Positions 7,884 to 17,361 are shown, counted from the first letter of the stretch. The stretch: 64,000 bases of DNA from PALSA-270 sp963770915 (GCA_963770915.1 CAVYRG010000001.1:1054001-1118000); one strand, 5' to 3'. Notes: generated by a model not told the origin, from the letters alone. Made by a program: numbers and translations.

Positions 7884-10115
7884 CTACGCGCCGGCCGTTT
7901 TCGCCTCGTTCGGGGCGTACACCGCTGCATTGGTGCACACCTCGTAATACGCCCGCTCCGTCCAGCGCATCAACGAGAGATTTCCCGCATCCACCTGAGC
8001 GATGCGGCTTGCCCGCACCACAATCTTCCGGAAAATGTCGTTGCCCACCGGCACCAACCCAGTTCTCAGGACAAACTGCTCGCTTCCCCAAAGCTGAGGC
8101 AAATCCACGCGAACGGTTTCGAGCGAGATTTCCTGCTCCAGCCGGCGGTACGCGGCCTCATTCATGCGGATGCCGCTGACGTTGTAATTCATGATGAAAT
8201 CGTCGGGGCTTTCCGCCGCCGCGGCATCGTCGCGCGTCTGGAATACATAAACGTTGAACGGATTCTCTTCCCGCTTCATGCTCTTTCGCATACGCTTGTT
8301 GCAGGAGGCCAGCCGGTCGCTCTCATTCAGCGCGTCGGAAATCATGATGCGCTGCTCGCCATCCAGCAGGTACATGGGAGCCGATTCTTGGCAGGAAATT
8401 CCAATGCCCAATTCCAGCGGGGGCAGACCGCCCCGTTCCAGCAGCTGGTTGTATCCGTGCACAGTTTCGATGATCTCCCGCGCCAGCACGCAGGCCCGGC
8501 TCACCGCCAATTCCGGTTCTCCTTGCCGCTCGAGCAGCGCCAGAATAATCGCGTCCCCTTCCAGAAAGACTTTGGTCGCCCCATATTTCGCCAGCAGCTT
8601 GTTCACCGGATCATAGAAATTCAGGCTGAAGTAGGAAGCCGGATTCAGCCCGCGTTCCATCAGCGATTTCGTCAGCCGCGACGAATCCCGCACATCAGCC
8701 TTGATCACCACGTGGCGCACAATCTTTTCCTCAGCCGGTTTGTGCTCGTCGCTCAGCAGGAACTCATATAGCGTGCTGTTCATCGAGGAAAGCTCCCGCA
8801 TCTTCCCATTGCCGATCAGGCTCACGCTGTCCAGAATCCCATTCAGCACTTCCAGCCGCCGCCGGTCGCGGTGGTAGCGCAGGAAGTCGCCCAGAAAACG
8901 CGCCGCCATTTTGGCCCGGTCCGCGCCGCGGCAGTCCGCTACCTTCCCTACAGCCGCGTTCAGGCTCCGCGAGGAAAGCTTGCCATGCTCCTCGATCATC
9001 CGCTCCACGCGCCCTTGTTCTTCCCGGGAAATCAGCGCATTCTTCAATTGTTGCGCGTTGATGCGCGGAGAATATTCCGCTAGCAAGGGCACCACCTCGT
9101 AGGACGCCACCACGTAATCCATCACGCCTTCGTTTTCCAGCAGTTCTGTCCAAGCCTGCAAACGTGCGTTCTGCGAGCGCTTCTGTAAGGTAGAGTCGTC
9201 CCCATTGCCCTCGCCCACCAGCTCCAACGCGTTCTCCGGCACATTCAGCCAGCAGTCGAGATTGCTTTCTTCTTTCGCGTCGCTGGCCGCGTCAGGCCCC
9301 AAATCCAATGACCGCAAAAAGTCGCAGGTGATCCGCCGCACATTGCTGAAACGATCTGGGTCGCGGTCAAAATTTCCCAGCATCACATAGTGCTCGGCGT
9401 TCAGGTAAGTGTCCCGGCCGTCCTCGCTGAAGATCAAAGGATTCAGAAACAGCTTGTATTCCGCATCCCAACGCATTCCGAAAAATGAGCGGCGCGTCCG
9501 CGCCAGCGTCTCTCGTTCGATCTCGCGCAGAGTGTGGAACAGCTCCCGGCCCACTTTGCGCTGGATCACCTTCTTTTGCACTTGAAAGGTCGCCACCCGA
9601 TCGCGGTATTCCAGCGCTTTTTCCTGGCGCAGGCCATCGAAATTGCGCAACATCATGCGCCAGCGCTCCAGAGTCAGCGCAAACTGCGCCTCGATTTCCA
9701 CTCGCAGGAACTTGACGACCGCAGCCCGCGCCAGCACATCGATGGAAAGATTTTCTGCGGATTTGGCCTGGTGCAACGCACCCACGTGTAACTCTGCGAG
9801 CAGCGGCTTCAGCTCCAGCGGTTCCGGCTTGGCTGCCGCCCGCAGTCCGGGATTTCCCGCGAAGCGGCTCCCCGCCACTTTCTCCGACGGCCCGGCGGCC
9901 TGCAGCCCCTCCATATCGCCCTGGCGGCCGATGAGCCTGGCGACGTGAATGCGCGCCTGCTCCACAAAACCTCGGCTCAAGTGCACGTCGTAGCGAAGAT
10001 TGTCCACTCCGGGCAGGAGTCCTTCCAGAGATAAGGCAGGCCTATACCCTGAGAGTGAGGGGGGCTGAAGCTTCTCCGTCCCTCGTCTTAAGCGGAGGAT
10101 GGGAATGCGTGGCAT
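7884..10115 (-). CDS. Large protein with divergent class III nucleotidyl-cyclase-like domain
   Basis: 743 aa, no signal peptide or clear membrane helix. Residues of roughly 1-450 are a helical region not recognised. Around residue 470 comes VIKADVRDSSRL, then KVFLEGDAIILALL and LELGIGISCQESAPM, which line up with the two metal-binding Asp strands and the LGIGIHxG strand of class III adenylate/guanylate cyclases. The final part has ISDALNESDRLAS, similar to the segment after the dimer contact. The first Asp (ADVRD) and second Asp (GDAI) are both kept, so catalysis is conceivable, but the usual substrate-specifying positions are hard to place. The start is uncertain: ATG 10115 or GTG 10007. Confidence 0.65.
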   Translation of the reverse strand: MPRIPILRLRRGTEKLQPPSLSGYRPALSLEGLLPGVDNLRYDVHLSRGFVEQARIHVARLIGRQGDMEGLQAAGPSEKVAGSRFAGNPGLRAAAKPEPLELKPLLAELHVGALHQAKSAENLSIDVLARAAVVKFLRVEIEAQFALTLERWRMMLRNFDGLRQEKALEYRDRVATFQVQKKVIQRKVGRELFHTLREIERETLARTRRSFFGMRWDAEYKLFLNPLIFSEDGRDTYLNAEHYVMLGNFDRDPDRFSNVRRITCDFLRSLDLGPDAASDAKEESNLDCWLNVPENALELVGEGNGDDSTLQKRSQNARLQAWTELLENEGVMDYVVASYEVVPLLAEYSPRINAQQLKNALISREEQGRVERMIEEHGKLSSRSLNAAVGKVADCRGADRAKMAARFLGDFLRYHRDRRRLEVLNGILDSVSLIGNGKMRELSSMNSTLYEFLLSDEHKPAEEKIVRHVVIKADVRDSSRLTKSLMERGLNPASYFSLNFYDPVNKLLAKYGATKVFLEGDAIILALLERQGEPELAVSRACVLAREIIETVHGYNQLLERGGLPPLELGIGISCQESAPMYLLDGEQRIMISDALNESDRLASCNKRMRKSMKREENPFNVYVFQTRDDAAAAESPDDFIMNYNVSGIRMNEAAYRRLEQEISLETVRVDLPQLWGSEQFVLRTGLVPVGNDIFRKIVVRASRIAQVDAGNLSLMRWTERAYYEVCTNAAVYAPNEAKTAGA

Positions 10116-10417
10116 CGCTCGATGCTTGGGTCAGAGCTGGAGGGCGAGTTCGCCCCAAACGACGCGAACCCGGAAACATCCCGGCGCACCAGTAGCTTGG
10201 CGGCCTTGCTCCGCAAGCCACCGATTCTCCCAGCTCTGGCCGGAGCGTACCATGCTGGCAACCCCCCGAAAACGTTACCCAAGTTACTCGAAAGCCACGA
10301 ATGTTTTGGCGAGGGCCCGCGCCAGTGTGCGGGAAGTCGAACAAATCCCAGGGTCGAACGCGATCGGGGGAGCAGGCGCCACGCGAAGAAGCGCGGCCAT
10401 AGGTCGGCTCCTCCGCT
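10116..10417. other. Intergenic region upstream of the cyclase-like gene
   Basis: About 300 bases in which no gene, RNA or repeat is supported. It should contain the promoter of the minus-strand gene starting at 10115. Confidence 0.4.
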
Positions 10418-10618
10418 CTAATTGGGCGGAACCGTGGATGGGTCTGTCAGCGCGATCAATTTGCCGGGAGGAAAGTCCTTTTCAGTCAGAGGAAACTCAG
10501 ACGCTGGGTTGACAATCGTCAGTACCTCACCGCTGAGAACCCCGCGGATCACCATGCACTGATCCTCAACCGCCACGATGACGTATTTCTCGTCAAAAAT
10601 GCCCCGAGTCTGTCTCAT
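10418..10618 (-). CDS. Small hypothetical protein, 66 aa
   Basis: A compact soluble protein, start MRQTRGIFDEKYVIVAV, with a beta-rich centre (MVIRGVLSGEVLTIVN) and an acidic, proline-containing tail (FPLTEKDFPPGKLIAL). The composition and even hydrophobic pattern look like a real folded small protein, although the ribosome binding site is weak. Function unknown. Confidence 0.5.
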   Translation of the reverse strand: MRQTRGIFDEKYVIVAVEDQCMVIRGVLSGEVLTIVNPASEFPLTEKDFPPGKLIALTDPSTVPPN

Positions 10619-10865
10619 AAAGTGTTGGATGCGCGATTCTGCTCAAGTGATAACTCCACTCCGTCTTTTGAACCACGTTTCTTTGTAAATAATTCCACTA
10701 TCGGAACAGGGCCATCCTTGGCGCACTCCACGCCCAACCCGGCCTGCTTCAGACCAGTGAGAAACGGCAAGCCTTATACCTAACTTGCCGTTTTCCCTGG
10801 AAGAGTGGATTTCTGACCTTATCCGAGCCGTTATCTTCTCCCTTCGAGTAAAATCGATCGCCCAG

Positions 10866-12425
10866 CTAGTACGGGGAAGGAAGCACATCCACTTGATCTT
10901 CCCGCACCGCCTGCAGTTCGTCGGGATTCAGTCCCAGCGCTTTGAGAATCGTCGGCGCTACCTGCTGGTTCGTCACCGGAATGTTGACGGCTGCCTGCCT
11001 TAGCCACGGCGAAGAAAGCAGCAAGGCTACATGCAAGTCGTCTTCATTCAGCCCGCCGTGCTCGGCAATCTTCGAGCCTCCGGTGAAGATCACGCCTGTG
11101 TCGACCTTCAAAATGATGTCCGGAGTGCGCGGGTCCTGCTTCGGATCGTTCCACTTGTTGATCAGCGATTGCCCGGCAAAGACTTCCTGAATGCCCAGCG
11201 CCTGCTGCGTCGCCGGCTGGCTAAGGGTTTGGACCACCCCAGGAGTAAGCGAGGGGTCGGTCAGCCAGATCAGCGAGCCATCGTCGGAAAGATCGAAGGC
11301 TTCCGCCGAGCCGATGGTCGCTGCCGGTTCCCCTCCGCCAATTCCCACCCGCTTGCTGCGGTCAATCGGAGACTGCCCATGCTTCGCGCCCACGATGATG
11401 AGCGTCGAATCATAGAGTCCTTGTTTCTTAAGCTCTGCCACAAACTGGCCCAGCGACTGATCGATGAAGTCCAGTTCGCCGGCCAGGCCCGCAGACGGCG
11501 TGCCCAGAACATCCGTGTAGCCGCCGGTCTTCAGCTTTTCCCCGACGCTCACCGCCTGGAAATTCGTGCCGAACAGCGCCGGCACTCCGATTTTCCGGGT
11601 GCGGTCATGGTTGTACCCGTCAATCTGGTTGAGCACCGCCTGCACATGGAGGGAGTCGTAGCATTTGATATTGTTCAGGTCGGTCGTCCAGCCATCGTCG
11701 GGTGTCGGCGCGGGGGATGGCACCGGCGTGCAGCCCGGAAACGGCAGCGCCACCGGGATGGAGTTGATCTCCGGCCCGTAGAAGTCTTCCACGCCCCAGC
11801 CGCTCGGTCCGTTCGTCCATTCATAAGAAGGATGCTTGTCGGTCCACGCGGTCACGCCGTGATGAGCCCGGACCACTTCAAAAATCGTATTCACTCGCAG
11901 ATACTCGTGCGGCATCACCACTGCGCAATTGCGCTTGGGATCGCGCACCAGGAAATTCGGATTGATGCCTCCGCCGTCGAGCTTGGTCAGATCGGTGTCA
12001 ATCGCTTCGTCCCAGGCCACCGCGGTGCCAATCTTGCCAGGGCACGCGCCCCCCGGATTTCCCAGCCCATCGGTCATCCGTGGCGGCGAAAGCGCCCGAT
12101 TGTAGGTGTCGTCGTACCACAGCCCGGTCGTGGTCGGCGATCCGCCGGTCACAAGAGCGGCCAGCCCAGGAAAAGAATCTGACGGCTGCGAGGTCGATGC
12201 GTTGCTATAAGTAACGCCGTGCTGGCTGAGCAACGCCAGCGTGGAATTGGGATGGGCGGCGACATAATTTGAGAGATCGAGGGCGTGCAACCCGTCCACG
12301 CTGATCAAGAGCACGTGCCGGATGTGCAAATCATCGCGGTCCTGAGCGTTAGCGGTTGCAGGTAGCGAGAGAGACAGCAGAAACGCCGCCAGCAACGCGG
12401 CGAGCAGCGACTTCGCTAAATTCAT
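10866..12425 (-). CDS. Secreted alkaline-phosphatase-superfamily phosphodiesterase
   Basis: 519 aa, type I phosphodiesterase/nucleotide pyrophosphatase-like. A signal peptide of about 25 residues (LLAALLAAFLLSLSLPATANA) directs export. The first metal site is LLISVDGLHALDL, the nucleophile loop reads QPSDSFPGL (Ser in place of Thr), and later metal ligands sit in GAKHGQSPID and AEHGGLNEDD. The start ATG 12425 is fixed by AGGAGG seven bases upstream; a longer frame exists but is not needed. Likely periplasmic hydrolysis of phosphodiesters or phosphonates. Monocistronic; the neighbouring beta-barrel gene ends 128 bases before it on the same strand. Confidence 0.88.
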   Translation of the reverse strand: MNLAKSLLAALLAAFLLSLSLPATANAQDRDDLHIRHVLLISVDGLHALDLSNYVAAHPNSTLALLSQHGVTYSNASTSQPSDSFPGLAALVTGGSPTTTGLWYDDTYNRALSPPRMTDGLGNPGGACPGKIGTAVAWDEAIDTDLTKLDGGGINPNFLVRDPKRNCAVVMPHEYLRVNTIFEVVRAHHGVTAWTDKHPSYEWTNGPSGWGVEDFYGPEINSIPVALPFPGCTPVPSPAPTPDDGWTTDLNNIKCYDSLHVQAVLNQIDGYNHDRTRKIGVPALFGTNFQAVSVGEKLKTGGYTDVLGTPSAGLAGELDFIDQSLGQFVAELKKQGLYDSTLIIVGAKHGQSPIDRSKRVGIGGGEPAATIGSAEAFDLSDDGSLIWLTDPSLTPGVVQTLSQPATQQALGIQEVFAGQSLINKWNDPKQDPRTPDIILKVDTGVIFTGGSKIAEHGGLNEDDLHVALLLSSPWLRQAAVNIPVTNQQVAPTILKALGLNPDELQAVREDQVDVLPSPY

Positions 12426-12552
12426 TGTGAATCCTCCTGGGAACTGCGTAGACAATTCTAGGAGGACGGAAGAGGGCTGCCGTGAATGCCCGATGAATAG
12501 TTTGTTAAATGCAGGTGAAAGACACTGTGGAAATCTCGCCAAGCAGCCCAAC

Positions 12553-13749
12553 TTAGAAGTGCACTGTAAATTCCAGGTAGAACAGATCGGGCACGCGATT
12601 GAATTCGCCGGTCGGCGACGATGCAAACAGTTGCCCTCCGGCGCTCAGATCCGTGTTGGCCGTGAGATTGTAGCTGGCGATCGGCATAAAGAAGACACTC
12701 GGCCCCTGCGGCTCGACCACCGTGTATGTCTCCAGAGTGAGCAAAGGTGTGACCGAATAGCGGGCGCCGGCTGAGATGAAGTGCCGATGAAAAGTAAATA
12801 TCTCGTTCGTATAGCGCAGCAAGAGCGACGCATCCGGAGGCTGCCCCGGCGTAACTCCCGTCGGCTGACCCTGGTTGTAAAAATATTCGCCCAGCACATA
12901 CCACTTGTTGTTAATGGCGTAATCCGACCCAAAAGTCCAGCGCAAAGCGTCGCCCTGCGCCAAGCTCCCCGCCCCGCGCCAGGTGTAGGTCAACTCGCCG
13001 CGCAGCCCCGCCCCTCCCCACTGCCCGGCAAAATTGGCGCCCGCCATCCAATCCCTACCGAAGCGCCCAGCCATCGCCGAAACATCGAAGTTGTGCACCA
13101 TCCGCGAAATTCGCGTGGCTTCGGTGGAGCGGTTAAACCCATCCTGCGGCGCATACACCAGCGCCCAGCCGAAACCCTGCGGCAAGCGGAGGGAAAGCTG
13201 CGCGGCATCCACTCCTTCCCGCTCGTCGCCCTCAATTTGCAGCGGGCTGATCGGATTGAACACGTCCGTCGGGCTCCAGAAGTGCGCCGTTCCCCACGCA
13301 ATGCGCTGCCGCCCCACCGTCAATTCCGCGTTCCCACCGCGCAGCGTGAGATAGCCGCGGTAGAGCGACGTGTCCCAATAGGCTTTTTTTTCATTCACCA
13401 GCACATGCTGCAAATCGAAGTACGCCGCATCCTGGCGATGTCGCACCAGCTCGAAATCCGGCTCGCCAATTAGATCCCCAAAATGAATCTCATTGTCGTA
13501 CTCCACATGTGCCAGCACGTTGTGCTTCCAACTGCCGTCGAATTGAAGCCGCAATCGGTTGAGGCTGTCTCCGTAGGCGTCATCGGTAAAGAAAGAGTGC
13601 GAAGCCGTCAGCAAGCTGCGAAAGTAGCCGCCGAACCGGTAATGCCACGGTGAAGGAGGAGGACTTGCCGCAGTCTGCGCTTTCGCGCAAACACTCGCTG
13701 CCACCAGGCACAATACCCAAGCCGCGCGCGTCATCCGCCACCTGGTCAT
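12553..13749 (-). CDS. Outer-membrane beta-barrel protein
   Basis: 398 aa with a signal peptide (ending near CAKAQ) and a run of alternating amphipathic strands ending in an aromatic residue (YLEFTVHF), the usual signature of an outer-membrane barrel. Motifs such as YRGYLTLRGGNAELTVGRQR and FWSPTDVFNP resemble DUF1302/porin-like proteins that accompany lipid or hopanoid exporters. The start overlaps the stop of the ATPase gene by four bases (ATGA), so it is the last gene of the TetR-led operon and probably provides the outer-membrane part of the same export path. Confidence 0.75.
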   Translation of the reverse strand: MTRWRMTRAAWVLCLVAASVCAKAQTAASPPPSPWHYRFGGYFRSLLTASHSFFTDDAYGDSLNRLRLQFDGSWKHNVLAHVEYDNEIHFGDLIGEPDFELVRHRQDAAYFDLQHVLVNEKKAYWDTSLYRGYLTLRGGNAELTVGRQRIAWGTAHFWSPTDVFNPISPLQIEGDEREGVDAAQLSLRLPQGFGWALVYAPQDGFNRSTEATRISRMVHNFDVSAMAGRFGRDWMAGANFAGQWGGAGLRGELTYTWRGAGSLAQGDALRWTFGSDYAINNKWYVLGEYFYNQGQPTGVTPGQPPDASLLLRYTNEIFTFHRHFISAGARYSVTPLLTLETYTVVEPQGPSVFFMPIASYNLTANTDLSAGGQLFASSPTGEFNRVPDLFYLEFTVHF

Positions 13750-14453
13750 GAAGGTTTCTGCATGGTCTCGTCGGCGATCACAGCTCCGTCATGAAGCCGG
13801 ATCAGGCGGCGGGCCCGCTCCATCACCTGCGGATCATGCGTCGAAAACAGAAACGTAATGCCTTTCTCCCGGTTCATGCGCTCCATCATGTCGAGCAGAA
13901 TCCCAGCGTTGCCGGAATCGAGGTTGGCGGTCGGCTCGTCCGCGAGGATGATGGCTGGCTCCGTCATAATGGCGCGCAGCACCGCCACCCGCTGCTGTTG
14001 CCCGCCGCTAAGCTCGTTCGGCCGCTTGTCACGAATTTCGCCCAGTCCCACTGCTTCCAACAGTTCGGCGGCGCGCCGCCGCCGCTCTGCTTTCGGCTTG
14101 TTTTGCAGCGCCGCCACGAATTCCAGGTTCTCTTCCACGCTGAGCACCGGCAGCAGATTGAACGCCTGAAACACGAAGCCAATGCGCTGCAGGCGAAACT
14201 CCGCAAGCTGATCGGCCGGCGTTGCGCCCAAATCCACGCCGGCAATGCGAATCACTCCCCGATCCGGCCGGTCCAGCGCTCCCAGCAGATGCAGCAGTGT
14301 GCTCTTGCCCGAGCCCGAAGGCCCGACGACTGCGGCGAACGCGCCCGCTTCCAGCCGCAGCGTCACATCCTGCAAAGCATGCACTTCCACGTGATCGTGA
14401 TACGTCTTCGAGACATGCTCCACTTCCGCCAGCGCGGCCTTCGCTTCAGACAT
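13746..14453 (-). CDS. ABC transporter ATP-binding protein, LolD/MacB type
   Basis: 235 aa ATPase. Walker A GPSGSGKST, Q-loop region FVFQAFNLLP, signature LSGGQQQR, Walker B IILADEPT and the H-loop FSTHD are all present. The sequence is of the LolD/MacB/FtsE class that partners with FtsX-type permeases for mechanotransmission rather than substrate passage through the membrane. Overlaps the permease gene by eight bases upstream and the barrel gene by four downstream, indicating coupled translation. Confidence 0.93.
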   Translation of the reverse strand: MSEAKAALAEVEHVSKTYHDHVEVHALQDVTLRLEAGAFAAVVGPSGSGKSTLLHLLGALDRPDRGVIRIAGVDLGATPADQLAEFRLQRIGFVFQAFNLLPVLSVEENLEFVAALQNKPKAERRRRAAELLEAVGLGEIRDKRPNELSGGQQQRVAVLRAIMTEPAIILADEPTANLDSGNAGILLDMMERMNREKGITFLFSTHDPQVMERARRLIRLHDGAVIADETMQKPS

Positions 14454-15672
14454 GGCGGATCGCCTCCACCGGCTGCAGCCGCGCCGCGTACGCCGCGGGA
14501 TACAACGCCACTAACACCACCACGATCAGCACCGCGATATTCGAGTAGACAAGATTCGCGGCCGTCAGTTGCGAATAGACGCGGCTCGATGTAATCCCCA
14601 ACGCCGCCGCGCCCGCGCTGAACGATGAAAGATTGATCCCCTGCCGCGCGTAATAAATTGTGAACCCCGCGCCCAGCAGGCTCCCGATCGTCACTCCCAC
14701 CAGCCCCAGCGCAAACGCTTCTTCCACCACCAGCCGCACAATCTGCCGCGGCTTGGTGCCCAACGCCATCATCACGCCAAATTCGCGCACTCGTTCGAAA
14801 ATCGACATCATGATCGTGTTCAGAATCCCAATCGAGATCACAATAAAAAAGATCAGCACGATGATGTAAAAGAACGCGTCGTCAATCTGGATGAACTGTT
14901 GCAGGAAGGGTTGCACCTGCCACCACGGCAAAATTTCAACCGGCTCACTGGCCAAGCTTTTCTGCAGCGCCGCCAGCGCCGCCGGAACCTGCCGCGACGA
15001 TTCCAGCAGCACCGCTGCCTCAGTCACCTTATCGCCCAGCGCAAACAGGTTCTGCGCGTCCGCGCGCAGGATAAACACCACCCCTTCGTCCATTTCCGGA
15101 GCGCCTGAACGGAAAATCCCCGCCACTTTGAACAACTCCGCTCCCATCGATCCATCCGCCGCCTGCACCATCAGAACCACTTTGTCATCCAGCGAGACTT
15201 TCAGCCGCTCCGCCAGCCGGGCCCCGAGCAGAATCGGCCGCTGCATACTCGTGGCCAGATACTGCCCCTTTACGATTCCGCGTTGGATCGTCGTTACCGT
15301 CTGCTCCTGCCCCGGGTCCACGCCCAGGATTTGCACTCCGCTCGAGTTGTCCGCCGTGCTCGCCAATCCTCCGCCCAGCACGCGCAGCGAGTACCCCCGC
15401 ACATCCGGCAGCGCCTGGATCGCCTGCGTAATCTTCTCCGGATCCGGCAGCGTCTTGTTCAGCCCCGGATCGTCGCGGTATCCAGATCGATGAATCTCGA
15501 TATGCCCAATCTCCGCGCGCACCGAGTTGTCCACCATCTGCTCATGGAATCCATCGCCGATTCCTCGCATGAAAATGTTGAAAGCCAGGCCCAGCGCGAT
15601 CGCCATGATCGTCAGCAGTGACCGCCGCCGGTTCCGCCACACATTCCGCCACGCCATGCTGAAGAAAAACAT
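14446..15672 (-). CDS. ABC transporter permease, FtsX/LolE type
   Basis: 408 aa. One N-terminal membrane helix (LLTIMAIALGLAFNIF), a large periplasmic domain, then three C-terminal helices: the FtsX-like topology of LolC/LolE and MacB. ERVREFGVMMALGTKPRQI is the canonical coupling segment. Together with the ATPase, the LolA-like protein and the barrel it suggests movement of a lipid or lipoprotein from the inner to the outer membrane. Confidence 0.92.
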   Translation of the reverse strand: MFFFSMAWRNVWRNRRRSLLTIMAIALGLAFNIFMRGIGDGFHEQMVDNSVRAEIGHIEIHRSGYRDDPGLNKTLPDPEKITQAIQALPDVRGYSLRVLGGGLASTADNSSGVQILGVDPGQEQTVTTIQRGIVKGQYLATSMQRPILLGARLAERLKVSLDDKVVLMVQAADGSMGAELFKVAGIFRSGAPEMDEGVVFILRADAQNLFALGDKVTEAAVLLESSRQVPAALAALQKSLASEPVEILPWWQVQPFLQQFIQIDDAFFYIIVLIFFIVISIGILNTIMMSIFERVREFGVMMALGTKPRQIVRLVVEEAFALGLVGVTIGSLLGAGFTIYYARQGINLSSFSAGAAALGITSSRVYSQLTAANLVYSNIAVLIVVVLVALYPAAYAARLQPVEAIRHV

Positions 15673-15685
15673 CGTCTCCGGCTCC

Positions 15686-16483
15686 TTAAAACGGCTGCTG
15701 CAAGTTTTCCGTCGTGAACACCGATGCCGCGATCGTCCGGTCGAATTGCAGCGTCTTGTACACCAGATCGGTTTCGTGGCCCGGCTTGGTGACCGACACC
15801 ATCTTCCACGTCATCGGATACAAACGCCCATCCTCCCGGCGAAAATCTTCGAAGGTGAGCACCTTCTCTAGCGTTCCCTTTTCGCCGTAATATTCCTCGC
15901 GCCGCGGCAGGTCGTCGGCTTTGCGGATGAACAGCACCAGATGCCCCCACACCACCGCTGCTTCCGGCTTGGGCGTCGAGACAACGCGATAACAAGCATC
16001 GCCCTGTTCGGTCGCTTCTCCATCCAGCTTGTGGGTGTAATCCTTTTCCAGGCTGCTCTCCTTCACCAGATCGTCGTTGGTGAAGTCGCTTCCCATCCAC
16101 GACTGCAGCATAAGCGAAGGCGGAATCTTGATCACTCGCTCCACCGAGGGCAGGTAGTTCCACATGTTGCTCCCCAGCCGCAGGGTGCTGGTGCCCGCCT
16201 CTTTCGCCGGGGCCGTTATCCGTATGAACGTCTTGTCCGGATTCACTCCCCAATAATCCATCTCCAGCGTGCGCTGCCAGTCCGGAGTCCGCACCATCAT
16301 GCTCACTTTGCCTTGTTCGGTCTTGGCTCGCAGCAGCCGTTCCATCCGCCGCACGATCTCGTTCGCGTCCTCCGCCCCAAGCAGGGGAGAGGCACAAGCG
16401 AAAACAATCAAGACTAGAAATACCCCTCGCAGCCGAACCTTGCGCCTTTTTCCGGTACTAACCGCGACCAACTCGCTCTGCAT
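15686..16483 (-). CDS. LolA-like outer-membrane lipoprotein-sorting protein
   Basis: 265 aa periplasmic carrier of the COG2834 type. After a signal segment (VFLVLIVFACASPLLG) come VRRMERLLRAKTEQGKVSM and a half-barrel of beta strands with NMWNYLPSVERVIKIP and MGSDFTNDDLVKES, typical of this group. The frame is open further upstream but the ATG at 16483 starts directly after the regulator's true stop, and the signal peptide fits. Fourteen bases separate it from the permease. The protein would carry the transported lipid between membranes. Confidence 0.88.
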   Translation of the reverse strand: MQSELVAVSTGKRRKVRLRGVFLVLIVFACASPLLGAEDANEIVRRMERLLRAKTEQGKVSMMVRTPDWQRTLEMDYWGVNPDKTFIRITAPAKEAGTSTLRLGSNMWNYLPSVERVIKIPPSLMLQSWMGSDFTNDDLVKESSLEKDYTHKLDGEATEQGDACYRVVSTPKPEAAVVWGHLVLFIRKADDLPRREEYYGEKGTLEKVLTFEDFRREDGRLYPMTWKMVSVTKPGHETDLVYKTLQFDRTIAASVFTTENLQQPF

Positions 16484-16493
16484 GTCCAATTCC

Positions 16494-17091
16494 TTATCTC
16501 GCCGCCATGCCGTCCAGCATGGTCCGAATCGACGCTTCGAAAAATTTGTCGAAGGGAAACACCTTCGGTTCGAGCGCCGCACAGCAGAATCAGCCCCTCG
16601 CACAAGCCGGTGATCGCCGCCGCCGATTGCGCCGCATCCACCTTGCCAAACTCTCCCCGAGCCGTGCCCTCACGAATCAACTCCGCCAGTTCCCCGCAAT
16701 ATCGCGCGTAGAGTTCCCCCAGAAACTTCCGCACCCATTTCTGCCGCACCGCCACTGCGTAGAACTCCAGTGTCAACGCGCGCGGCATAAGCTTGACCAC
16801 CGATTCCACTTCCCGGCTGTAACGCAACAGCCTCTCCCGCACCGTGCCCGGCCCCTGCTGCAGCTTGCGCACCTTGCCAAGTTCCTGCGCGAAAAATCGC
16901 TTCATCAGCGCCCCGATCAGCCGGTCCTTGCTCTTGAAATACCAATACAGCGTTCCCTTGCTCAGCCCGGAGCGCTCCACCACATCGTCCACGCTCGCTT
17001 CCTGCAGGCCGAGTTCGCCAAACACCTCCAGCGCCGCGTCGAGAATTTCGTTTTTGCGATATTCGCTAAGCTCTGCGCGCCGCGCGGTCAT
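16494..17091 (-). pseudogene. TetR family regulator with a frameshift near its C-terminus
   Basis: The N-terminal helix-turn-helix (residues ILDAALEVFGELG, ASVDDVVERSG, KGTLYWYFKSKDRL) is intact. Start ATG 17091 has AGGAG six bases upstream. The original frame runs on to 16414 through unlikely sequence and overlaps the next gene by 70 bases. If one base is skipped after CEGLILL (around 16590-16600), the protein continues AALEPKVFPFDKFFEAS and ends at 16494 with a typical TetR tail, just before the LolA-like start. So either a one-base insertion or a sequencing error. The DNA-binding part would survive in both cases. It heads the export operon and is its likely repressor. Confidence 0.8.
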
Positions 17092-17128
17092 GATGGGCTC
17101 CTGCCGGAATGAGCGGCCCATACCAATA

Positions 17129-17154
17129 GACCACTCAGTCTAGACCGACCAGTC
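17129..17154. promoter_or_regulatory. Imperfect palindrome, candidate TetR operator
   Basis: Centred on TCTAGA, the arms read GACCACTCAGTCT and AGACCGACCAGTC. The site lies 38 bases upstream of the regulator's start codon, the place expected for autorepression. Seven or eight of eleven positions per arm are complementary. Confidence 0.5.
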
Positions 17155-17220
17155 AGCCTATTTTAGAGGAACACCACAGCACCGCGCAACAGAGGAATTG
17201 GCTTTGTGGCGATCAACTTA

Positions 17221-17352
17221 GGAAGGGCACGGCCGGGTGCCCCGTGTCTCGCCGCCGTTGCGAGACTTAGGAATATTTGATGGAGCGATGGGCGCCTCGC
17301 CCTCCCCGCTGCCGCCAAATCAAATCATCCGAGCGGCCCGGCCGCGAGAATT
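17221..17352. repeat. Dispersed hairpin-containing repeat, copy 1
   Basis: Begins GGAAGGGCACGGC and ends with a segment CCGAGCGGCCCGGCCGCGAG (17329-17348). Both ends recur in the same order at 19173-19245. No gene is present between 17155 and 17361. Confidence 0.6.
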
Positions 17353-17361
17353 ACGCCGCCC

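Noticed and set aside
10643..10888. 81-aa frame on the minus strand
   Set aside because: Overlaps the phosphodiesterase end, no ribosome binding site, no conserved pattern.
11031..12182. Long open frame opposite the phosphodiesterase
   Set aside because: Arg/His-rich shadow of a conserved gene.
16414..16493. C-terminal extension of the TetR gene in its original frame
   Set aside because: Overlaps the LolA-like gene and is best explained by the frameshift.
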